Part shown: positions 51,090 to 62,278 of the stretch, in pieces
Layout of the letters: each line of letters begins with the position of its first letter
How positions within the stretch are numbered: position 1 is the stretch's first letter
Origin: Canna indica
Lineage: Eukaryota > Streptophyta > Magnoliopsida > Zingiberales > Cannaceae
DNA length: 64,000 bases
Assembly (NCBI GenBank): GCA_034359265.1
Contig: CP136898.1
Location: 41,563,501 to 41,627,500 of the forward strand
Reading direction: 5' to 3'
Notes under the pieces: model-generated
Databases searched by the model: none
Told to the model about the DNA's origin: nothing
Seen by the model: the letters and a program-made list of their open reading frames with translations, nothing else
Translations under genes and position numbers: made by a program

Positions 51090-51420
51090 CACTTATCTAT
51101 CACGGGTCTCTCTCCAACCCTAGCCATTTCTATCTCGCACTGTCGGCTCTCTCTCACGCACAACTCTCGCCTCTCGCCGACACTGCTCTCGCCCGACGCT
51201 TGACGCCTCTCGCCTCTCGCCCAACACCGGCTGCTATCGCCTCTCTCTCGTCCGACGCTCGACGCTCGACGCCTCTTGCCTCTCTCACCCGACGCTCGAC
51301 GCTCGACGCCTCTCACCTCTCTCGCCCGATGCTCGACGCTCGACGCCTCTTGCCTCTCGCCCAACACCGGCTGCTATCGCCTCTCTCTCGTCCGACGCTC
51401 TTGCCTCAGGTCTGCTTCTC
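51090..51420. repeat. CTC/GACG-rich simple repeat in Harbinger leader
   Basis: Irregular repeats of CTCTCGCC and CGACGCTCGACGCCTCT. A block ACACCGGCTGCTATCGCCTC plus CTCTCTCGTCCGACGCTC occurs twice (near 51221 and 51363). Open frames here on both strands are a result of the composition. Confidence 0.7.
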
Positions 51421-53054
51421 TTGCCTCTCTCTGATCTACTTATCATAGTTGTCGATTATGTGTCAAGTTTTCTGATTTTTATCGGAATTGCGAAGAAGAT
51501 TAGACGAATCCCCCAAATTGTAATGTTGGGTAGTGATAAGTCTTTGCTGTTTTATTTTATTCTTTGCTGAATGAGTGGTTGATTAGTGATTATGAAAGAA
51601 TCAAAATGAGCAGATTGACTTTAAAATTGTTGTTTTTTGCCTGGTGCATCATCTTTTCCTGCAGGTATCAAGGGTACATATGCCTATATAAGAACAGTTT
51701 TTTAGTCGGGTCCATGATATAGCTTGGAGATTATTTCTTTACGTCAGTACATAAAAGCTAATTTCTTGCTTATAAGAGCAATGCTTCACTTGAAAGTTTG
51801 ACCTATACTTGTCTCTGTTAGTTTGTGAATCATTAGAAGACCCACTCTTTTATCTTCTCGCCTGTACTTTCGCTAAGCCAATTCGTGGCTCCTAATGGTC
51901 AACACACCATTATTATACTACATTGATGAAGATGGGTAGACACTTGATTTTCAAAGGTCAAATAGAAGAGAATGGTTGAGAGTAGCAACTTAATATTGAA
52001 AGCAATGCAGAAGGTCAAATGGTCCATTTGGGAGGGGGAAAGAGAGAGAATAGTTTAATTATATACCCCATTGGCTTGACAAGTCAACCAAAATAACAGC
52101 TCCTAGAAATGGGGATGCTACAAGTATTGTAAGTCTAAAAAGTAGAAGTATTTTTGATTGATTGCTCATTCACTTCCCATCTATTGGTTGGATATTTAGA
52201 TTTGTGAAGTGTGTTCCTGTAAAATGCGCCTGAGATGTAAAGTATTTTTAGAAACAACATAGGGCAAAGTTAACTTACTGTCACCAGCCATATAACTATT
52301 TCATTTTTTTATCCTAGATAAAAAGTAACATGGGCAACATATAGGTAAGTGTTGTAGTCTCATTTTTTGGTAATTGGAAGACCAAATATTGGGCAAGCAT
52401 GTTAGGTGGTTACGAAGGATCTTGTCCTTCGATTTATAAAACAGGGATGCTAAGTTACTGAGTGATTTAATGTTCTTTGGGATGGAAGATATACCATTTG
52501 CTTTAAACAAATGGTGTTCAGTAATAGTTGGAGAGTTAATTGGATGGCAACCACCTCACTGAGCTTGTTGCTCACCGGTTCATAAATATCTTTTCACTCA
52601 TGGCTTATGACTTGGTTGTATCTGCTACTTGCAATGTTGCATAAAGCTATGTACTAAAGTCTAGATACAGATTTGAAAGCAAAACATGCTTTCAAATTCA
52701 AATGTTACAACTTACTGTAGGATACACAGGAAAATGCAACTAATTGCTGCCAGGAAGGCTGGAAGACAGGGTCATAGCCACTTGTTTGTGATTTAAATTT
52801 AAAGGATGGACATTAGAGGAGATGTCCTCAATGCACTAGATTGGAGGTTTATGATCTTTGACTTTGTTTGTGGTACTATAAATAGTCGCTTCATACTTGT
52901 CTGTTATTTTGTCAAATTTTGTTTGAATTCTTCACTTGATGCCACTGGATTTGTTCAGAATCTCGATAACTCTTATTTTGTTTATGATCTTTGACTTTGT
53001 TTGTGGTACTATATTTATTTGTTCTGATTTTTTGTTTATTATTTTTAGTGAATA

Positions 53055-54369
53055 ATGGATGAGTTGGCATTCATGTTATACACTGCTACACGAAAAATGT
53101 ATATCCATTTGCTTGCTATATCTGCGGTTGGATATTTTTTTGTAAAATTTATAATGCGTGATGAGTATGAGAGGAGAACGGTAGATGATAGAACTCTTGT
53201 CAGGTAAAGCGATAATAATTGTATTTGGGAGTTGAGAATGTCTAGAAATGCTTTTGCAAGACTTTGTGAGCTATTGATTGTTCGGGGTGGGTTAACGAGT
53301 GATGGGAGGGTGACCGTGGAGGAGCAAGTTGCTATTTTTGTAAACATTCTAGCCCATCACACAAAAAATAGAACAATCCGAGTTAGGTTCAAAAGATCGA
53401 GAGAAACCATTAGTAGATATTGCCATCATGTGTTACTTGCTGTTGTTAGATTGCATGATGTCTTATTGGCAAAGCCAGAACCTGTGCCACAAGATTGCAC
53501 CGATGAGAGATGGAAGTGGTTCAAGGTAATCTATATACCATTGATATCATAGTTGCTATTGTATTTAAAAGTCCGTTAATTGATATTCGATTTAAATTTT
53601 GTGTAGGGGTGTTTAGGAGCATTAGATGGTACATATATAGCCGTTACACCACCTGCTGCAGACAGACCTAGATACAGGACAAGGAAAGGAGGTCTTGCAA
53701 CAAATGTGTTAGGAGTATGTACACCAGAAATGAATTTCATATATGTGTTATCAGGCTGGGAGGGGTCAGCTTCTGATTCTAGAGTGCTGCGTGATGCAGT
53801 TACAAGACCCAATGGATTGAACGTCCCAGTTGGTATGTCATACATAAACTTATTCATGTAATAATTGACTTACCATAATAATAACTAAAATTCGTATAAT
53901 AATTTTGTGGATTGGTAACTACTATCTTGTGGATGATGGATACACAAATGGGGATGGATTCCTTGCACCAAATCGCAGTAGACGATATCATATTCAAGAG
54001 TGGGGCAATAGTCGAAGAGCAGCCCAAAATCGTGAGGAACTGTTTAACTACAGACATGCACAAGCAAGAAACGTAATCGAGAGATGTTTTGGTCTTTTAA
54101 AGAAGAGATGGGCTATTCTTCGATCACCATCCTTTTATCCGATAAAAACCCAATGTCGTATTATTCTTGCTTGTGGTTTACTCCATAACTTTATTCGGAT
54201 AAATATGGAAATTGATCCGTTGGAGTCTGCTACCATCATAGATGATGAACTACCAATAGGAGAAGAACCCATCAACATAATCAACACCGTTGAGCCTAGT
54301 AGTGAATGGACTCAATCGAGAGACAACTTAGCACAACAAATGTTGGACGAATGGAGAGCAAGAAATTGA
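53055..54369 (+). pseudogene. Harbinger DDE transposase (DDE_Tnp_4 type)
   Basis: ATG at 53055 starts a hydrophobic N-terminal stretch; an in-frame TAA follows at codon 51 (53205-53207). The same frame continues with MSRNAFARLCELL and TIRVRFKRSRETISRY (helix-turn-helix-like). Exons: to 53525, 53607-53832 and about 53915-54369. Intron 1 is a clean GT-AG (53526-53606). Intron 2 has a GT donor at 53833, but the sequence before GNYYLVDDGYTN reads GTGGATTG with no AG acceptor. Catalytic residues: Asp in GALDGTYI, Asp in GSASDSRVL and Glu in VIERCFGLLKKRW. The catalytic triad is kept, yet the stop and the lost acceptor should prevent a full protein. Confidence 0.92.
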
Positions 54370-54590
54370 ATACATTTTAATTGTTATGTACTTTTGGAAG
54401 TGGTTCAGTTTGTTGTAATTCAATTTGTTGTAATGTACTTTTATTATGTACTTGTGTACTTTTATTATGGTTTGGTTATGGTTACGTACTTTTTAATTGA
54501 TTGGATTTTAATGAAATCAATTTACTTTTATGTTGAATCAGTTATGGTTATGTAATTTTGTAATGATTTGATTATGTCTTATTTTTAGTC

Positions 54591-54686
54591 ATGGAAGTTC
54601 AAAAAAGAGGTAGACGTTCATGGACACATGAGGAATTGAATTTGAAAATGAGTTTTGAAATCAGAAATAATTATTGTGAATTTTAA
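54591..54686 (+). pseudogene. Harbinger second gene, Myb/SANT-like start only
   Basis: ATG at 54591 gives MEVQKRGRRSWTHEEL, the usual beginning of the SANT-type DNA-binding protein that accompanies Harbinger transposases. After about 18 residues the similarity ends, and the frame stops at 54684-54686. The remainder of the element was deleted here. Confidence 0.6.
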
Positions 54687-54767
54687 ATGAGATTTAAAAT
54701 TGGAAGTACATTGATCATAATTTAGAGAATGTATCTTTAATGATCGTTATTAAAGGAAACATTAAAA

Positions 54768-54909
54768 TTGGCATTACAAACTTTTATTCTTGATGCATCT
54801 ATAAATACCCACCTATATATAATTTTGATAGCTAGACAATCTACTTTTGATGGCCGCTCACCTCATTTTGAAAGGAAGCCAAGCTCCTATTGTGGCAGCC
54901 GACCTCCAC

Positions 54910-54948
<39 letters not shown>

Positions 54949-55481
54949 AGGTTTCGAGATCGCCAAGCTGGAACTCGAAAGCCTCCCAATTCATCTTGTT
55001 CGTTCTTGTGCTTACCGTAGAGGGTGTTCGTCATCGGTACACCTATGATTCGAAATCAGATAGAGATCTCGGATTGGCGGAGCTAAAGATTGAGCTCGAT
55101 CTTCAAAGGTATAATTCCTATAATTGTATTGATTTAACCGAGATGCATGGATCTGCTTGGGTAGAGAAATATTTTTGTTTTCCTATGTGCAATTTTTTGT
55201 TGCTCGCCCAATCCTCATTGACCCAACATATGCGACATTGCTCCTTTCGCCCATTGCGAAAAATTTCCCACTACTACCTCGCATGGGATAGGCCATCTCC
55301 TAGCCCTAGTGTGATTAATCATCCTCTCGAACCAATTTCAGTGTGCTTAATCATCCTCTCGAACCAACTAGTGATCATCACCTTAGTAAACTATATTATA
55401 GTAGTTGAGCTCTCAAAGTCTACATTCAATCCCTTGAACCTTAAACACTTCAATTTCCTCCGAGAAAGCAAGGGAGAATAA
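54768..55481 (+). CDS. Unrecognised open frame, probably not a gene
   Basis: 237 codons without recognisable domains. The frame crosses a GA microsatellite (54917-54945), which gives an Arg-Glu run, and a short internal duplication (AATCATCCTCTCGAACCAA near 55317 and 55347). The first in-frame codon used is not a well-placed ATG and no promoter signals were seen. It is kept only because of its length. Confidence 0.15.
54917..54945. repeat. (GA)n microsatellite
   Basis: An almost perfect run of GA dinucleotides of about 29 bp followed by GGGAGGGAGG. Confidence 0.95.
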
Positions 55482-55599
55482 TAATTTAAATCAATGACTA
55501 GTTATCTCAATTGTACAACATTTATTGTAATATCCAAAAAGTAATCACACTTGGTAACTCAAGGAGAGTTACTAAACCACAACCTTACAAGTTAAATAC

Positions 55600-56250
55600 C
55601 TTTATTGAAGGCAGTGATAATAAACACCTCACATTTCTTGTGAACTAGTTGAGAAATTCAAAAAAAAATGGACACTTTGCTCATGAAAACAAACAGGAGA
55701 ATTCTATGCATAATAGTCATTTACCTATGATTGAAGAATAAAAAAGTAAAAAATAATTTTGAATATCAAATGATTTGGAAACAGCAAATGATGAAAAAAT
55801 GCGAAAAATGTATTGAAATATATATATATAAAATTATCCCATGTTGAGAATGAAAACTTCATATTCGAGAAACTCAAAAAATCAAAAGTAAAAATAATAT
55901 CTTGAAATCTTAGTTACATGTTTTACACGAGTTTTAAAAAATATGATCTTGATTTTAAACAAGAGAACAAATAATTTTAAAAATATTTGTTCTATGAAGA
56001 AAATGCTTATTATACTAATCATAATAATGCACATGTTAAGCATTTTAATTTTACATCTTATATTCATAAGAATGATTGAAGGTAAGAAATTTCATGAACA
56101 TTATTTTTAGGTTCCTAGGTCTACTAATCCTACGGATTCTAAATCATTTAGGTACCAAAAAATTCATGCACTATTGTAGGGAGAACTACCACACAAATTG
56201 ATGTAGGGAGAGCTACCACACAAATTGAGAAGATAATATTTGATGAGTTG
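55600..56250 (+). pseudogene. Decayed Copia gag relic
   Basis: Scattered words match the gag end of the SIRE-like elements: a NGHFAHENKQ knuckle-like stretch near 55670, an AYYTNHNNAHVKH stretch near 56010 and VPRSTNPTDSKSFRYQKIHALL-like text near 56110-56180 (split here only for reading). Frames are broken many times. It probably belongs with the LTR fragment at 57565. Confidence 0.4.
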
Positions 56251-56779
56251 TTTGAGGGCTCAGAGATACTCACTTTCATGATTGCAACATTTCATCTCAT
56301 GTCCACCTCCTCAACTCACTCCAAAAAATAGGATTTTGCAAAATAAGTTTTTGATATTCAATAACTCTACTAATAAATAATTACAAAAATTCAAATATTA
56401 ACTATGGAGCGATAAAGAAGATATACAGCTACTCCTATGATGCAAAAATAATTATGCATTATTCACATACCTGTGGTAACTTTGAACAAACCGTAATCAA
56501 TTTCCTGTTTCATTTTAGTCGATTTCCATTTCAACTTGTTGAACCATTTAGCAAAAATGTAATTCGTGTGAAACTTAAAACTTTATTTGCTAGTTAGTAT
56601 GAACATTTTGCTTTTAGCTATAATTTTATAGTGATATTAATATTCCTTACTTGCAAGTTATGATTAATTTCATGAAAGGCTAAAAAAATTAAAAAAATTA
56701 AAAAAAAATGTCAAAATGAGATATGAGTTTCATTATCACAAATACCTAGTATAATACCTTTATATTCATGCCATCTTGT
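56251..56779. other. No gene recognised
   Basis: AT-rich sequence without motifs that could be assigned. Confidence 0.5.
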
Positions 56780-57200
56780 TTATATATAGACTGGACTAAT
56801 ACTATTAGGTCCGGTCGAATTAGACCAAACAACGCCCCCACAATCCAAATCGAGCCCAGATCAGACGGCTTCGCTCGGGGGCTCCACCCGGTCATACTCC
56901 TGAACTTGACTCGACCAGACCGAATGGCTTCGCCCGAGGGCTCAATCCGACCATACAAGGACATCCACGTCCTTCCTTATTAAGAGGGATACACCATTAC
57001 ATGTCTCCTATCTTCGAGATTAGCCTCGACTCATTCTAAGCAATATCCTCACGAGATTGTCGAGCAGTGTCATCACCTCCACCTACAATAAATACAAACA
57101 CGACTAGGTCACTTAAGTTCTAATTTCATTATCTCCACCTAGAAGATTTATTAACTTGGGCGTCAGAGTATCTTTTCCAATCCGTCTATATGAATCATGG
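56780..57200 (+). repeat. Probable Ty3/gypsy LTR fragment
   Basis: A GC-richer island with repeated GGCTTCGC.CG.GGGCTC words, a stretch like a 5' leader (CCTTATTAAGAGGGATACACC) and the phrase AACTTGGGCGTCAGAGTATC, which is common near the 3' border of Tat/Ogre-type gypsy LTRs. No TG/CA borders or target duplication could be fixed. Confidence 0.4.
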
Positions 57201-57564
57201 TATATCATTTTCATTAAATTATGAGCTTAGTATTGATTTTATTTATTGGAAAATTTATAAGAACTTAGTTTGGTATCTATATATATTATAGCTTTCATTT
57301 GGTAATATTGACACGTTTCACGAATTCGAAATTTGCATGTGTTATTTGATACTTTGATAATTACAAAATGATTCCAAAAATTGAACCTTCACGTGTTCAT
57401 CTCAACTTATGCCATATGATGGGGTCATGACTAAAATTGCTTGTATACTTTTTTTTTTTAATGGAAGAGTTTAGGTTCTGATTTAAAAAATCCTTAAAAT
57501 TTCTATTTTGTATAATGCTTTTTTTTTCTTAAGAGTATTCGCCTATCATAAAAAGGAGAAAAAT

Positions 57565-58190
57565 TATTAGCCTAAGATTAGATTTCAATCTTGGTTTTGA
57601 TAATAATAAACAAAATATTAATGTTTGATGATGAAATTAAATACCAAAAGAAAAACAAAAAGTTCGAAAAGACATTGCTCAATGCTTGAAAGTCAAAAAG
57701 GATTGAAGATTAGTTATAGAGTTTAGAATCTTATTGTAATTTTGGAATGCTTGATGATAAAGTTAAAAATCAAAACCAATGAATTAAGAAACTCAAATCA
57801 AACTAAACCAAAGTTAAAACTATCCCTCATGATAAATTTGATTGAAGGTTCCACCGAATGGTTGATCGATCGGCCTTTTGTCGAAGATTTGATAGGACCC
57901 AACGACTCTTTCTTCAACTATTGAGATTTATTTTGCCCAAACCTCCACTTAATAAAAGCCAATAAATACCTCCTACTTGCTTAACAAAAAATGAACTAGA
58001 GCTATCATTGAAACCAATTTTGAGATTTTATTGTGTTATTCTTGCAAGAAACCCTACCATGAAAATATTTTCTTGTTTGAGCATTGATACCTAAGTATTC
58101 TTATTTACTTAATTGCTCAATTTGTTTATAATTTTGATTTATTTTTGCGTTGATTTACAGGGTTGTTTGTAGTTAAGGTCTTATTGGTAG
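57565..58190 (+). repeat. Copia-type LTR fragment
   Basis: A polypurine stretch (AAAAAGGAGAAAAA, 57550-57563) is followed by TATTAGCCTAAGATT, comparable to the starts of the other Copia LTRs. GATCGATCGGCC near 57867 recalls their dyads. It is cut at about 58190 by badnavirus sequence. Confidence 0.55.
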
Positions 58191-60175
58191 GCAAAATGTA
58201 TTCGAGGGAAAACTCCCAAGGTGTTACCCGGGTGTTTTTTCGCGTATGCTCTTTCCAACTCCTTACCAATCAAGGGTGGCATCTTCCTGAAGAATTTTTC
58301 AGATAGTTCGGGGGAGATGTACATTCTCCCTGTCTTAGCCGCAAGGACTTTGTAGTCGTTAATATAGTCCATTAAGTCTTTAATGTTATGGCAGGTCAGG
58401 CGCTCAATGTCGTTATAGGCTCTATCCTGCTCTTCTGTCGATCCCGTTACGGGGTCCTCCAGGAGGAACATCCTCCTAATTTGAGATAGGACATTCTACG
58501 GGTCATCCGCAATATTAATCAGCTCTTCGTATTCTGCCGCGAATGCCATACGCCATTGTATCCACGTCTTCTTCTCAGTCTCACCAAGCAGATTCTCAAT
58601 GTATCCCACTTTAGTTTTATTGTCTGCCCAATTTCTCTCGTTTATTAAATTGAGAGTTATGGACTCCCACCGTGAGATCACATCACTATACTGCCCAATG
58701 TCTTCTGGCAGTACCAATATAGCACCTTGCCCTGCTTGAGCTGATGGCAAATTAAATTTTTCATTATGCTGATGAGCATATCCTCCTCTGAGATTGTGGA
58801 TTCTTGCCTATATTGTGGGGATATTCATCTGCACCGGCTGTCTGGTGCTAGGCGGGTACATTGCTGGACCCATAATTGGCTCTGGTGGTCTTGTTAATGA
58901 TGACTCAGCTGTTGAGAATGCTGACTCAATCTTCTTTAGCAGAGGGTAGTCTAGGTCAGCGGTGTAGACTGATTCTTCTGCTTCTGCCTCTTCATTGTAG
59001 ACTGTTTTTGCCAATTCTGCTTCTGTTTCTATTTTCCCCCCACCATTTTCCGCGAATGGGTTTACCCATTCTTCTGAGCTGTCCCACTTAGGACAGTATG
59101 GCTCTTCTTTTGATGCAGACTGAATTGCCATAAGTTCTCAAATTGTGGCTATTTCCAAGTCAAATTCTTCGTCTGGTTCGTCGCACGTCATCATGAGTGC
59201 GAATTCTTCTTCCAGAGGATTATCTTCAGTTTCTTCGCTGCCTCTTGTGGCTGCGTAATTTGAGAACTGAATTGCCAGTGAGCCATCCGTTCTCGATCTT
59301 ATACGTGCAGTTTGAGGGTTCTGCACTGTTGTCACTGTGGCTGGTCTTATCAGCCATCTTCTTCCTTGCAAGTCTTCTGTCGAATGCATTTGGCCAGGTA
59401 TCGCTCTGACCCCTCTACTTGCCAGGTGGTCAGCAACGTGTTGCACGTTGTAACGGAAGTTTGTATGACTAGAATTGGACAACCTTCCGATCAGCGATCT
59501 TGAGAGTAATAAGTTACTCTCGCCTCCTTGCCACCCTTCATATCCATGTGTTTGTATTACCAATTGTATATGGTTTCTGAAGTCATGGATGCTTAAAGTT
59601 AAATCGGGGGCTGCATACGCAAGCTGCGTTCCCGTTGACAAATCTATTTCCATCGAGCTAATTACTGCTCGATCATCTCTCCATCTAGTGTCTCTTAGTA
59701 ACACTAGAGCATTAACTCCTGCACTCCTTCTGTGCAGAGTGTGAAGCCTTATCATAACCATTCCAATGTGCAAGTGTTGTAGTCCTTCTTGCACTAGCTG
59801 GTCATAGCTTCTGTCTGTTATGAATGAGAGTTCTACTTGTGCTCCCTCGGTTACTAATATCCTTTCATCAGAGTAATGTTGGTAAACCCGATGATTTTGT
59901 TCAGACCACCCAACCTGGTACAAAGTTTCAGCTGGCACCTGTTGAGCCCTTCTATACTGTGATATGCTCAACTCTGCCTCCGGGTTGAGCTGAGACTCAA
60001 GGCTCCTTCTGAACTGGTTACTTCTTCTTGATAGGCGATGTTGCGCCTCATGGCGGAGTCAGCTCCCTAGCCTGTATCCGCGTATTTGGTCTTCTACTGT
60101 TGGCTGTAGGGCAGACTCCCTACCAGATATAGATGGCCTTGATGCTACTGTTTTTGTGTGTGTGCTGGAACTCAT
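58191..60175 (-). pseudogene. Badnavirus ORF3 N-terminal part, four in-frame stops
   Basis: It starts at ATG 60175, overlapping the ORF2 stop (ATGA). About 660 codons stay in one frame with no net frameshift; stops are at 60061-60059 (TGA), 59140-59138 (TGA), 58810-58808 (TAG) and 58498-58496 (TAG). The part present covers the N-terminal region with the movement-protein-type domain (about residues 60-330, with THGYEGWQGG) and the beginning of the capsid region, where it ends at the host junction. Only base changes, not indels, have broken it, suggesting modest age. Confidence 0.9.
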
Positions 60176-60564
60176 CTTGTCTTTTTATTCTCTGAGTTGA
60201 AGATATCTTTCGGGTCCTTGAACACGTAGATTTTTCCGGTTATCTTTGGGATCTTTGGTTCCCCAAGACTTAGCTTCTGTAGATCCTTCTGTAAGCTTTC
60301 TATCGAGACTGCTAGGTCGTCTGGTTGGGTTGCTACTTTTGTTGCCTCAAGTCTTTTGACGGCGATTTTTACGTCTTCTAAGTCTTCTTTGATCTTGACC
60401 GTCAGCTGAGTTAATGTGTTAAGCTGCTTGAATAGTGTCTGGGACAACTTTTGTGTGACCTCTGAAGGCTTTACAAATCCTTCCGCTGGTTGTCCGAGTG
60501 ACTCAGTTGCTTTTAGTGCCTCTAAGTAAGTTGAGTTGTTGGCGGTAAGTCGCCAATCGCTCAT
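60172..60564 (-). CDS. Badnavirus ORF2 (P2-like), intact frame
   Basis: 130 codons from ATG 60564 to the TGA overlapping ORF3. It shows the ORF2 pattern EALKATESL..PAEGFVKP, a coiled-coil centre rich in Leu/Lys/Glu, and a basic end (ENKKTR). P2 proteins of badnaviruses are virion-associated nucleic-acid-binding proteins. Length is normal for P2 (about 115-135). The first nine residues do not resemble P2 and could come from another start. Whether it is expressed is unknown. Confidence 0.8.
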   Translation of the reverse strand: MSDWRLTANNSTYLEALKATESLGQPAEGFVKPSEVTQKLSQTLFKQLNTLTQLTVKIKEDLEDVKIAVKRLEATKVATQPDDLAVSIESLQKDLQKLSLGEPKIPKITGKIYVFKDPKDIFNSENKKTR

Positions 60565-60892
60565 GAAATTACTCTAAATTATGAGCTTGTTTTTGAGTTC
60601 TTTGCTATGTCAAGTTACCTTAAGCTTGTAGTTTTAGCTCATCTCTAATCACCTTTAATTGGTTTTTCTAATCTTTGGGTTAAATCATTCAGGTGCCTTC
60701 TTAGGATTACGATTGTAACGGGATTCCTCCTCCTCTTGAGTACTTATCCCTTCTTTACCGCCTATCCTAAGTTCACATCTCCTTAAATGTTTAACCTTAG
60801 ATCTTCAAGCCAATGTATAAGCGATAGTTTCAAGCTTTGCTACAAACGTAAAGTAAGTGAATGACTGAACAAAGAAATACCTTAAACCGTAC
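60565..60892 (-). other. Badnavirus leader of copy 1
   Basis: Untranslated leader between primer site and ORF2. The stretch AAGTACTCAAG..GGAGG..AAGAAGGCACC is shared with copy 2 at 61430-61490. There is no room for a full ORF1. Confidence 0.65.
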
Positions 60893-60904
60893 GCTCTGAT
60901 ACCA
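60893..60904 (-). other. Badnavirus tRNA-Met primer site, copy 1
   Basis: TGGTATCAGAGC on the minus strand, about 160 nt downstream of the TATA box. It would prime minus-strand DNA in a complete virus. Confidence 0.88.
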
Positions 60905-61060
60905 AAGTGGGGCGAAAGCGGCTTCTCAAAACAACTACGGGCTACGAAGAACGCTGAGTTGAAATGAGGGAATTATATTATCAGAGAGGAAATAGTACAG
61001 AAGGGGAAGAGTAGAACTACTTGTTAGGCAAGTGTGTTCTGCACCTTCCTGAGGGGTGCT

Positions 61061-61067
61061 ATTTATA
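61061..61067 (-). promoter_or_regulatory. TATA box, badnavirus copy 1
   Basis: TATAAAT inside GCTATAAATAGC on the minus strand, followed by the conserved leader words GCAGAACACACTT and GTTCTACTCTTC. Confidence 0.7.
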
Positions 61068-61253
61068 GCGGGGCGTTGCTTCCTCCCTAAGGAAGCTAAA
61101 CTTAACCTTAGAAGTTGCAGAACAAGCTCCACACAAGAGAAGTTCTACTCTTCCTATATTTGTAATCTCTTCTTCCAATATATTTTCTCATTTCAACTCC
61201 GTGCTCTTCGCAGCCAGCAGTTGAATTTGTTTTTAACAAAGATCCTTTAATTC

Positions 61254-61265
61254 TGGTATCAGAGC
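61254..61265 (+). other. Badnavirus tRNA-Met primer site, copy 2
   Basis: TGGTATCAGAGC followed by CAAG on the plus strand. Confidence 0.88.
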
Positions 61266-62037
61266 CAAGTTTTGCTCATTTCAGGTATTATTTGAGGTAT
61301 TATCTCGCCAAAAATTAATTCTTTATTCTAGTTTTGCAGAATAGCTTGTTCTTACTATCTGAAATTTGATTCAAGAACCCTAAGCTAAACATTTGGGAGA
61401 CGTGTACTTAGAATAGGCGATAAAGTGGGGAAAAGTACTCAAGGGGAGGAAAAGTTCCGTTACGTTCGTAATTCTAAGAAGGCACCCAAATGAATGGCTC
61501 AAAGGTTTGAAAAATCAAACTAAGGATTAGTATAGCAGAGTGATGGTATGATTCCGAAAAATTTCGAAATTTTTGGAGCGGAATCATCGCCTCGAGAGCT
61601 AGACGCCGTAGCCTTAAGGAAAGGAAAATTCCCGGCGGTTCGTTCCAGCGAAGATCTGTCGCCGTATTCATGGGACTGGTTAAAGTCCAAGGCTCCGGAC
61701 TAGAACCCGGACGAAAGTTGGCGACCTAGTGCGGAAGTGGTAAAACCGCCGAAACAAATTACCACAGTTATCTTTTGTTTGTTTTTGCAGATTTCAGTGC
61801 GAGGAAGGAGAAGGCCTGATCGAGATGTCTCCATCATGAAGGTCCCCACCATCACATGGGCACCTTTATATTTGCACTGTTAGTTATTCTGTGTGTCGGG
61901 CAATTATTGAACTATGCTCGTAAGGTCTGTGTCAAGGACGATTCCCACTTGTGGAAAGCCAATAATTCAGTGGACGATGGGGCCCAATGAGTACCTACAC
62001 TGAATTATTAAGCTTCCTAAGGAAGTCTTCGTTCTTC

Positions 62038-62045
62038 TATATATA
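62038..62045 (+). promoter_or_regulatory. TATA box, badnavirus copy 2
   Basis: TATATATA followed by AGCACC, then the leader words GCAGAACACACTT and GAAGTTCTACTT shared with copy 1. Confidence 0.7.
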
Positions 62046-62278
62046 GCACCTAGTCATGAGATTGCAGAACACACTTTAGCACCAAGAAGTTCTACTTTCT
62101 CTTCTTTGTAAACCTTTCACTCTGATATTATAAGCTTCCAAGCTTTCCTCTTTTCATTCCCGTGTTCTTAGTAACCAGTGACCGAATTAAGACGCGCGCT
62201 TCCGCCCCCACGATTTTTAAAGACAAAAAGTTTTCCTTTTGGCTTGGAGATCTTTGGTTGAGAGAAAAGCAGAGCACA

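Larger units (their letters stand above)
50890..54690 (+). mobile_element. PIF/Harbinger element, 3' end missing
   Basis: The left end GGGCCCGTTTGTTTGG starts after CTA in the atpB relic. The first 200 bp match the MITE at 22460 (ACGGGGGACTGGA, GTGTACCGAGAA..TTCTCGGTACAC). It contains a DDE transposase gene and the first codons of a SANT-type gene. No CCAAACGGGCCC end was found afterwards, so the right end is lost at about 54690. Confidence 0.85.
58191..61105 (-). mobile_element. Endogenous badnavirus copy 1 (Caulimoviridae)
   Basis: On the minus strand: TATA box, tRNA-Met primer site, a leader of about 320 nt, ORF2, and ORF3 overlapping it by ATGA, the ordinary badnavirus arrangement. ORF1 was not found. 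ORF3 ends abruptly at 58191 against the host LTR fragment, so aspartic protease, RT and RNase H are missing. Joined head to head with copy 2 near 61105. The whole is a viral DNA fragment fixed in the plant genome and cannot produce virus. Confidence 0.9.

Noticed and set aside
51083..51448. Arg/Ser/Ala-rich proteins from both strands
   Set aside because: They are translations of CTC/GACG simple repeat in the Harbinger leader.
58876..59744. Plus-strand frames opposite badnavirus copy 1
   Set aside because: They are shadows of ORF3 on the minus strand, with no motifs of their own.
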